NCBI GenBank assembly: GCA_022424805.1
Contig: JAKMGR010000182.1
Span: 1-8,810, forward strand
Direction of reading: 5' to 3'
Length of the DNA: 8,810 nt
Source: Verrucomicrobiales bacterium
GTDB lineage: Bacteria; Verrucomicrobiota; Verrucomicrobiia; Verrucomicrobiales; DEV007
Positions 1 to 4,595 of this stretch are shown one piece after another. The notes below the pieces were generated by a model that searched no databases, was not told where the DNA came from, and saw nothing but the letters and a program-made list of their open reading frames with translations. The first letter of the stretch is position 1. Every line of letters starts with the position of its first letter. The translations under genes and the position numbers were made by a program.

Positions 1-872
1 AGAAACACCATCGTCGAGAGTCGGTGAGTCCAGAACCTAGCCGCAGCGGGCGGCGTGATGAGAAATGCGATAATGAGGATCAGCCCAACCGATTGTAGCC
101 CGATTACAGTTACGGCGGTGACAAGTCCTAGCAAAAAGACATCAAGCCAGAGCGTGGGCCACCCTTCGGCCGCGGCGAAAGATTCATCGAAGCAGAGCAG
201 GGTAAATTCCTTGAAAAGGAACAGGGCGGCGATGGCGGCGAGTGCCGCAATTCCAGAAATGAGCCAGAAGTCGACTAGGACCATCGATGCGGCTTTCCCG
301 TAGATAAATGACTCCAGCCCAGCGGCACTCGCCTTTGGCATTTTCTGAACCACGCCCAGCAAAGCTAGCCCGGCGCCGAAAAAGACACTGAGCACGAACC
401 CCATCGCAGCGTCGTCGCTGAGTCGCGTGGTATTGCGAATCGCAAGCATAATCAGCAAGCCGATGATTCCTGATAGCGCGGCTCCTGCGATTAGTCCGGG
501 AAGAGACTTCCCGGTTCCGCCAAGGGCTAACATGACAACAAAAGCGATCACGATACCCGGAAGGGTCGAGTGCGCCAGCGCATCGCCCATGAGGGAGCGC
601 TTTCGCAAAAGAAGAAAGGCACCCACGATTCCGGCAGCGATGCCGAGTGCAGAGGTGGAAAGAACGACGAGACGCGTGTTGTAGTTTTTGAGCAGGAGAA
701 TATCTCCGATATCACCCCACGAAGGGCCATTCTCAGCCCCAAAAGCCGGTGAGCAGCCAAATACCAGCAGACCCAAGCCTGCTGCGCCGGTAAACAGGGT
801 TGTGCGAAGGCCCCAACGGGGTTGGGTCAGTGACCTGACAGGGTCAGGTCGCGATGGATCAACGAACGGCAT
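1..872 (-). CDS. Metal (Mn/Zn) ABC transporter permease, ABC-3 family, 3' end outside window
   Basis: Membrane-spanning subunit of a manganese/zinc importer, expected to move metal from the binding lipoprotein across the inner membrane. Reading down from the ATG at 872 gives 290 uninterrupted codons to the window edge. Family marks are the NYNTRLVVL segment (about residues 63-71), the block [20 protein letters not shown] (87-106), IYGKA (190-194) and [19 protein letters not shown] (263-281), all typical of TroC/MntB/ZnuB-type permeases. Several hydrophobic helices alternate with short loops. The start overlaps the end of the ATPase gene by 14 bases and has no clear Shine-Dalgarno, so translational coupling is likely. 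Residues 1-62 form an unusual N-terminal extension: a basic stretch, a hydrophobic segment (about 24-46, containing Cys40), then a polar linker before the conserved core. Roughly the last transmembrane segment and tail should lie beyond base 1. Family is clear; Mn versus Zn is inferred from the neighbouring MntR-like gene. Confidence 0.93.
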   Translation of the reverse strand, partial: MPFVDPSRPDPVRSLTQPRWGLRTTLFTGAAGLGLLVFGCSPAFGAENGPSWGDIGDILLLKNYNTRLVVLSTSALGIAAGIVGAFLLLRKRSLMGDALAHSTLPGIVIAFVVMLALGGTGKSLPGLIAGAALSGIIGLLIMLAIRNTTRLSDDAAMGFVLSVFFGAGLALLGVVQKMPKASAAGLESFIYGKAASMVLVDFWLISGIAALAAIAALFLFKEFTLLCFDESFAAAEGWPTLWLDVFLLGLVTAVTVIGLQSVGLILIIAFLITPPAAARFWTHRLSTMVF

Positions 873-1725
873 CGGCGAGGGCGTGGGCGGCGTCGTTTAG
901 CAGACTGAGCCGGCCGCCGTAGGTTTTCTCGAGGTTCTCCTTGGTAAAAATGTCGTCAGTTGGTCCGGCGGCGACGATACGCATATTCAGGAGTACGACC
1001 CAGTCAAAGTAACGGGCGACGGTTGCGAGATCGTGATGCACGACGACGCATGTCTTTCCGCGTTCATTGAGTTCTTGCAGAATCTTCACGATGGCCTCTT
1101 CGGTTGCTGCATCGACGGCGGCAAAGGGTTCATCCATCAGATAAACTTTCGCATCTTGGGCGAGCGCGCGCGCAAGGAAGGCCCGTTGTTGTTGCCCACC
1201 AGAGAGTTGGCTGATTTGTCGACCGGCAAGGTGGGCGATCCCAACATGGTCGAGCGCGTCCATCGCTGCATCCCGCTCCTTTTTTCCGACCCGACGAAAC
1301 CAACCGAGCTTGCGATAGGTTCCCATTGTCACGAGATCAAGAACGCTGACTGGAAAATCCCAATCGACACTTTCACGCTGGGGAACATAGGCGACGAGAT
1401 GGCGCTGATCCTTGTAGGCTTTTCCGTAAACCCCGACTTCGCCGGAGGCTTTCGGAATAAGATCGAGGCAGGCTTTGAGAAGCGTGCTCTTCCCGGCTCC
1501 GTTGGGACCAACAACGGCGACAAGCTTGCTCTCTGGGATGTCGAGATCGACGTCCCAGAGAACGGGCTTTCGGTGATAGGCGACGGTGAGGTCGTGGACC
1601 GCGAGTGGCACATTGTCAGGGTGAAAGGAAATATCCTCACCGGTGGCATCACCGGGAGGGGACATGGATCGCAGGACCTGGCTCATGATGATTGGTAGTT
1701 TGGCATCAATGTGAGAGTTCTCCAT
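859..1725 (-). CDS. Metal (Mn/Zn) ABC transporter ATP-binding protein
   Basis: Cytoplasmic ATPase (288 aa) that powers the adjacent permease. All nucleotide-binding motifs are present: Walker [10 protein letters not shown] (residues 73-81), Q-loop Q116, signature LSGGQQQR (174-181), Walker B VYLMDEP (194-200) with catalytic E199, and H-loop H231 in VVHHD. The stretch [19 protein letters not shown] (114-132), followed by MG and a Tyr-Arg pair, is characteristic of the TroB/MntB/ZnuC branch that serves metal importers. The chosen ATG lies inside the end of the binding-protein gene (20-base overlap). It is preceded by an AGGGA Shine-Dalgarno-like run about 5 bases upstream, which favours it over Met14 and Met21. 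The first ~40 residues precede the conserved core and are longer than usual for the family. The product is middle cistron of the binding protein - ATPase - permease operon. Confidence 0.96.
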   Translation of the reverse strand: MENSHIDAKLPIIMSQVLRSMSPPGDATGEDISFHPDNVPLAVHDLTVAYHRKPVLWDVDLDIPESKLVAVVGPNGAGKSTLLKACLDLIPKASGEVGVYGKAYKDQRHLVAYVPQRESVDWDFPVSVLDLVTMGTYRKLGWFRRVGKKERDAAMDALDHVGIAHLAGRQISQLSGGQQQRAFLARALAQDAKVYLMDEPFAAVDAATEEAIVKILQELNERGKTCVVVHHDLATVARYFDWVVLLNMRIVAAGPTDDIFTKENLEKTYGGRLSLLNDAAHALADAVR

Positions 1726-2677
1726 TTAGTCCCTTTTCAGGGGCTTCGCCGCCGAGGGCGCTGGCAATGGTGGTGACGTTGTGATCGATCATGCCGATAT
1801 AAGTCCCTTCGTAGTATCCGCTCATTCCCATGGCGTCGGAGAAAAGCTCTCCGCCAATAATGACAGTGTGTCCTTTTGCTTTGGCGCCTTCGGCAATGGC
1901 TTTGATGTTCTTATCGGAGACAGATGACTCCACGAAAATGGCGGGAATTTTCTTTTCCGAAAGAAAAGTGACGAGGGTCTCGATATCGCGAACGCCGGCC
2001 TCGGATTCGGTGCTGATCCCCTGGATGCCTCGGACCTCGATGCCGTAGGCGCGTCCGAGATACCCGAAGGCGTCGTGCGCGGTGACGAGGACTCGCTGTG
2101 ACTCGGGTATGGAAGAGAGCACTTTTTTTGCATAGGCATCCAGCTCCACCAGTTCTGCCCGGTAGCTGGCGGTATTAGTTTGGTAAATGGTTGCTCCGTC
2201 AGGGTCCCAATCGCTGAGAGCGCTGGCAACTACATCAACAGCCTTGATCCAGCCCTGAACATCCATCCAGACATGAGGATCCTCCTCAACTATGTAATTT
2301 TCCTGCTCTTGTAAGGTTTCGGTGACAGCATGAACGGGCTTGCCTGACCGTGCGACTCGGAAGAGAACATCACCCATTTTGCCTTCGAGGTGCAGTCCGT
2401 TGTAGAAAATGATATCGGCTGACTGAAGAGATTTTACGTCGGTAGAGGTAGGCTTGTAGAGGTGAGGGTCAACCCCTTCACCAATGAGGGAGGACACCGA
2501 GAGTCGGTCGCCGGCGACGTTGCGAACAATATCTGCGACCATTCCAATTGTGGCTACTGCCTGCGGTGGCTTAGACCCGTCTGCCGTTCCTTCGTTTTTG
2601 TCGCACGAGGAAAGAAGGATGGGGGGGAAGCATGAGAGAATCACCGTCAGGGTGAAACGCATGATACGTAGTTTCAT
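1706..2677 (-). CDS. Metal ABC transporter solute-binding lipoprotein (TroA/ZnuA/PsaA cluster A-I)
   Basis: Captures Mn(II) or Zn(II) outside the inner membrane and hands it to the permease. It is 323 aa, normal for the family. The N-terminus is a lipoprotein signal: K2 and R4, a hydrophobic core, and a lipobox LSSC with Cys25 as the lipidated residue, followed by an Asp. Expected metal ligands are visible as H72 (GVDPHLYKP), H135 (EDPHVWMD), H201 (TAHDAFGY) and D281 (LFSDAMG). The His-His-His-Asp set matches the TroA/ZnuA pattern rather than the PsaA pattern with Glu at the third site. The family's usual His-rich loop of zinc-specific ZnuA is absent (residues 120-132 are acidic, not His-rich), which leans towards Mn or mixed specificity. 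The ATG at 2677 has no Shine-Dalgarno; a possible promoter lies so close that the mRNA could be leaderless. First gene of the operon, divergent from mntR. Confidence 0.95.
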   Translation of the reverse strand: MKLRIMRFTLTVILSCFPPILLSSCDKNEGTADGSKPPQAVATIGMVADIVRNVAGDRLSVSSLIGEGVDPHLYKPTSTDVKSLQSADIIFYNGLHLEGKMGDVLFRVARSGKPVHAVTETLQEQENYIVEEDPHVWMDVQGWIKAVDVVASALSDWDPDGATIYQTNTASYRAELVELDAYAKKVLSSIPESQRVLVTAHDAFGYLGRAYGIEVRGIQGISTESEAGVRDIETLVTFLSEKKIPAIFVESSVSDKNIKAIAEGAKAKGHTVIIGGELFSDAMGMSGYYEGTYIGMIDHNVTTIASALGGEAPEKGLNGELSH

Positions 2678-2683
2678 GTAATC

Positions 2684-2711
2684 AGTGTAGGAATGTATCT
2701 TGAATGGTCAA
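2684..2711 (-). promoter_or_regulatory. Possible promoter of the metal-uptake operon
   Basis: On the minus strand TTGACC (2711-2706) and TACACT (2689-2684) are separated by 16 bp and resemble -35 and -10 hexamers. The start codon lies only 6 bp past the -10, so a transcript from here would begin at about the ATG itself, which fits the missing Shine-Dalgarno. The inverted repeat at 2696-2715 covers the -35 and most of the spacer, a classic repressor position. Tentative, since no strong consensus is present. Confidence 0.35.
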
Positions 2712-2715
2712 GATA
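2696..2715. promoter_or_regulatory. Candidate MntR/DtxR-family operator (perfect inverted repeat)
   Basis: TATCTTGA (2696-2703) and TCAAGATA (2708-2715) are perfect reverse complements around the spacer ATGG. The element sits in the 83-bp gap between the divergent regulator and importer genes, 18 bp before the lipoprotein start and 45 bp before the regulator start. DtxR-family regulators bind dyads of about 19-22 bp in such positions. The symmetry and location are seen directly; binding by the adjacent regulator is inferred. Confidence 0.7.
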
Positions 2716-2744
2716 ATAAAATTGATTGCATGTGCTTTCTCTTT

Positions 2745-2760
2745 GAGGTAACTAAAGTTA
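2745..2760 (+). promoter_or_regulatory. Ribosome binding site of mntR followed by a 12-bp inverted repeat
   Basis: GAGG at 2745-2748 is the only Shine-Dalgarno-like sequence before the mntR ATG, but it is 12 bases away, longer than usual. The whole spacer (2749-2760) is an inverted repeat, TAACT-AA-AGTTA. In RNA it could fold as a 4-5 bp stem that brings GAGG next to the AUG. Alternatively it is a DNA half-site or chance. Confidence 0.4.
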
Positions 2761-3417
2761 ATGGCTACGAGTACGGTCGAAAACTACCTGAAGGCAATCC
2801 TGCATTTGCAGGAGGGTGACGAGGTGCCTACGGTCGGCCGCATTGCCGAGGAACTTGGGGTTACTCCGGGAACGGTCACGACGATGATGCGAAATCTCAG
2901 TGACGAAGGGTTGATCGATTACATCCCTAGAAAAGGTCTGAAGCTACGTTCATCGGGAAGAGCAGCGGCACTCCGAGTCGTTCGCAGACATCGATTGATC
3001 GAGCTCTTCCTTGTCGAGGTGATGAAGCTGGATTGGTCCGAGGTCCATGAAGAGGCCGAGATTCTTGAGCATGTTGTTTCGACTCGTCTCGTTGACCGGA
3101 TGGATGAAATGTTAGGACATCCGACTCATGACCCTCACGGTGATCCGATTCCCGGCAAAGATGGGAAACTGCCAGCGACCTCATTGCAGGCATTGTCGAG
3201 CGCAGAGCCGGGGGAGTATCGTATCGTCCGTGTTTCGGACGAAGATTCGAATCTGTTAGAGTGGCTCGACGGAAAAGGGTTGCAGATTGGAGAAAGTGTC
3301 ATGCTGCTGCGACCTGATGCGGTCGCGGGAATGCTGGAGCTCAAACGCCGGTCAGGCGGAACTGTGCATCTGGGCGATGCTGCTGCGGACTCGATCTTTG
3401 TCGAGATCATCTCATAG
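2761..3417 (+). CDS. mntR: Manganese-type DtxR/MntR-family metalloregulator
   Basis: Metal-dependent transcriptional repressor of 218 aa, a full-length DtxR/IdeR architecture. Residues about 5-63 form a winged helix-turn-helix (recognition region around TPGTVTTMMRNL), about 64-140 the dimerisation and metal-binding domain, and about 147-217 an SH3-like FeoA-type domain. Putative ligands are H77, E81, H96, E100, E103 and H104. By alignment to memory of the families, E100 occupies the position of DtxR Cys102, where manganese-specific MntR carries Glu, so manganese sensing is favoured. Residue 8 is Asn, where DtxR has Met10 and Bacillus MntR has Asp8; this is unusual. The gene is divergent from the importer with a perfect dyad between them, so it probably represses that operon and perhaps itself when metal is plentiful. 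The stop codon overlaps the convergent glycosyltransferase remnant by 6 bases. Confidence 0.92.
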   Translation: MATSTVENYLKAILHLQEGDEVPTVGRIAEELGVTPGTVTTMMRNLSDEGLIDYIPRKGLKLRSSGRAAALRVVRRHRLIELFLVEVMKLDWSEVHEEAEILEHVVSTRLVDRMDEMLGHPTHDPHGDPIPGKDGKLPATSLQALSSAEPGEYRIVRVSDEDSNLLEWLDGKGLQIGESVMLLRPDAVAGMLELKRRSGGTVHLGDAAADSIFVEIIS

Positions 3418-3759
3418 CGTCTCGAGGATCGCCTCAGTGTTTTCCGCAATGGCTTTCCAGGAAAACCGGGAGACGCGGTCGATTACGTTTTTTCTCCATA
3501 GCAACATTGTGTCTTCGTCGGAGCGAAAGGCTTTCTCGATTGCGTCTGCAAAGTCTGCCTCGCTCATCGGTTCGAAGTAGGGAGCCGCGTCGGAATCGCT
3601 GGAAGCTGCGAGGTCGATATCAGGTCCTCCGACCTCGGGGACGCGCAGATGCTTCGCCAGCTGCTTGTGAGAAAATTCGGAGACAGTTCCGGTAGGATTA
3701 TCAGGCGGCAGAAAAAGTCTTGCGAATTGGAAAATGCAAAGCACTTTAGCCGCTCGCAA
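3412..3759 (-). pseudogene. Glycosyltransferase-like C-terminal remnant
   Basis: An open frame of 115 codons, starting at best from a TTG at 3759, whose C-terminal two thirds look like the end of a GT-B glycosyltransferase. It has a segment DAAPYFEPMSEADFADAIEKAF (given here only as landmarks DAAPYFEP and FADAIEKAF), then WRKNVIDRVSRFSWKAIAENT, close to the C-terminal helix of group-1 (GT4) enzymes. An upstream NPTGTVSEFSHK could be the acceptor-loop region of the same fold. GT4 enzymes are usually 350-400 aa, so the N-terminal Rossmann domain and most of the C-terminal domain are missing. A stop lies just upstream of the TTG and the tRNA-Ser gene begins about 12 bases further. No Shine-Dalgarno is apparent. 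I read it as a truncated, probably non-functional gene; a genuine small protein is possible. Family assignment is from pattern recognition only. Confidence 0.5.
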
Positions 3760-3771
3760 ATTCGCGATTCA

Positions 3772-3861
3772 GGGCAGATGTCTGAGTGGTTTAAGGAGCA
3801 CGCTTGGAAAGCGTGTGTAGGGGAAACTCTACCGTGGGTTCGAATCCCACTCTGCCCGCCA
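3772..3861 (+). tRNA. tRNA-Ser (anticodon GGA)
   Basis: A complete cloverleaf of 90 nt. The acceptor stem pairs GGGCAGA (3772-3778) with TCTGCCC (3851-3857), followed by discriminator G and an encoded CCA (3859-3861). The anticodon stem CACGC/GCGTG (3799-3803, 3811-3815) encloses the loop TTGGAAA with anticodon GGA at 3806-3808, reading serine codons UCC and UCU. A long variable arm (GTAGGG/CTCTAC around GAAA) is diagnostic of a class II tRNA such as Ser. The T arm is GTGGG-TTCGAAT-CCCAC. No defects are seen. Confidence 0.98.
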
Positions 3862-4059
3862 CCTCATTATTAGCGAGTTACAGAAGGCTATTTAAAATTG
3901 GCAACGCCAGTGACAACAAAGCTAGCCAAGTAGACTAGGTAGATCCAGTTGGGTGGCTGTGCCGATGCTGACCTGATCCTGCAGTTGGAACACTTTAAAA
4001 CTAAAGTTCTATCCTATAGGGCCCAGCTTACAGCCAGAAGACAGGTGTCCTATTGATAG
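3862..4059. other. Intergenic stretch without recognisable gene
   Basis: About 200 bp after the tRNA with frequent stops in all frames. It is AT-richer than the flanks. Two short palindromic elements share the pattern CCTAT...ATAGG: CCTATAGG at 4013-4020 and CCTAT-TG-ATAGG at 4049-4060. No terminator with a T-run is evident directly after the tRNA. Nothing else is supportable. Confidence 0.5.
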
Positions 4060-4182
4060 GGATATTCTTTTTCAAGGAGTTCGTACTGGCGCGTCGTCCC
4101 TGCCGGGATTGAGGGGGGGCAATACTCGCACCTTGTTACCACGGTAAACGCGACGCTGTCGCAATTCCGCTGCTTCCGGTCG

Positions 4183-4353
4183 ATGCCTCTCGAAATTCAT
4201 GCTAAACGACAAAATGGGAAGATTATGGAGGCGCATGCCACTAGCATCTACCTCGACAGTCACTACAAGGTGAATTTGGGCGACTGCGACCTCAGGCGCT
4301 TATACTTCTGGATTCCAAATAATTCGATACTGACGATCGAGAGGAAGAAGTGA
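4183..4353 (+). CDS. Small hypothetical protein, possibly the 3' end of a decayed gene
   Basis: From the ATG at 4183 the frame encodes 56 aa, rich in aromatic and charged residues, with landmarks SIYLDSHYKVNLGDCDL and RRLYFWIPNNSILTIERKK at the end. I do not recognise a family. Codon third positions are mostly G or C between about 4090 and 4310, which is coding-like and supports the plus strand over the antisense frame. The same frame stays open upstream to 4060 (97 codons in all) with coding-like composition but without ATG, GTG or TTG before 4183. It is preceded there by tandem stops TGA TAG. This suggests either a truncated gene or a non-standard start. An AAGGAG at 4074-4079 has no start codon at the right distance in this frame. 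No Shine-Dalgarno precedes 4183. The stop codon runs into a terminator-like hairpin, which favours a transcribed gene. Confidence 0.4.
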   Translation: MPLEIHAKRQNGKIMEAHATSIYLDSHYKVNLGDCDLRRLYFWIPNNSILTIERKK

Positions 4354-4382
4354 TCACGCTTCGGTCGTGGTTTTCTCTTCCT
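4352..4382 (+). terminator. Probable rho-independent terminator after the small frame
   Basis: A stem beginning at the TGA stop (4352-4359, core CACGC) pairs with 4364-4372 (G, one bulged T, then CGTGGTT) around the stable tetraloop TTCG (4360-4363). It is followed by TTTTCTCTTCC. Outer arms AGGAAGA (4342-4348) and TCTTCCT (4376-4382) are also complementary. The hairpin would end transcription of the frame at 4183-4353. Confidence 0.5.
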
Positions 4383-4567
4383 GTCTATTTCTAGGGGGAA
4401 TTGAAGCCAAAGGCAGAAGTCCTTTCGAGCTTGGCATGAATCTTTCTAATTTCTTCGGATTCTGTGTCTGGTTTAGCGGTCAAAATCGTAGCAGAGACTG
4501 GTTTTTTCCCTAGCCAGTTTCCGCGAACGAAGCGAGACTGCAGATGTCCAGTTTTATTGCCTTATTC
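4383..4567. other. Upstream region of sucA
   Basis: This stretch should carry the sucA promoter, but no convincing -35/-10 pair is visible. It contains a T-run (TTTTTT around 4502-4507) flanked by ACTGG and CCAGT, a 5-bp inverted repeat with a 12-base loop. No riboswitch fold was recognised, and no Shine-Dalgarno precedes either candidate sucA start. Confidence 0.3.
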
Positions 4568-4595
4568 ACGAGCCACGAGCCACGAGCCATGAGCC
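4568..4595 (+). repeat. Heptamer tandem repeat at the sucA start
   Basis: Three identical ACGAGCC units (4568-4588) are followed by a fourth, ATGAGCC (4589-4595), which differs by one base and supplies the likely ATG of sucA. If translation started at 4544 the repeat would be read as TSHEPRAMS, a sequence with no counterpart in the family. Confidence 0.85.

Noticed and set aside
1033..1698. Plus-strand frame of 221 codons opposite the ABC ATPase
   Set aside because: It mirrors the ATPase motifs in antisense; the minus-strand frame has all Walker, signature and H-loop motifs.
2678..2760. Manganese riboswitch (yybP-ykoY type) ahead of the importer or mntR
   Set aside because: The gap is only 83 bp, contains no matching paired structure, and is fully accounted for by the dyad, promoter candidate and mntR leader.
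4072..4263. Minus-strand frame of 63 codons opposite the unrecognised small frame
   Set aside because: Third-position bias and the aromatic, globular-looking product favour the plus strand, and the terminator-like hairpin fits the plus-strand stop.
3835..4543. Genomic island integrated at tRNA-Ser
   Set aside because: The tRNA 3' end is not repeated elsewhere in the window and no integrase or mobility gene is present, so only a rearranged junction is supportable.
4544..4588. sucA start at the upstream ATG (4544)
   Set aside because: It would add 15 residues mostly encoded by the heptamer repeat, with no Shine-Dalgarno and no family similarity; kept only as an alternative.
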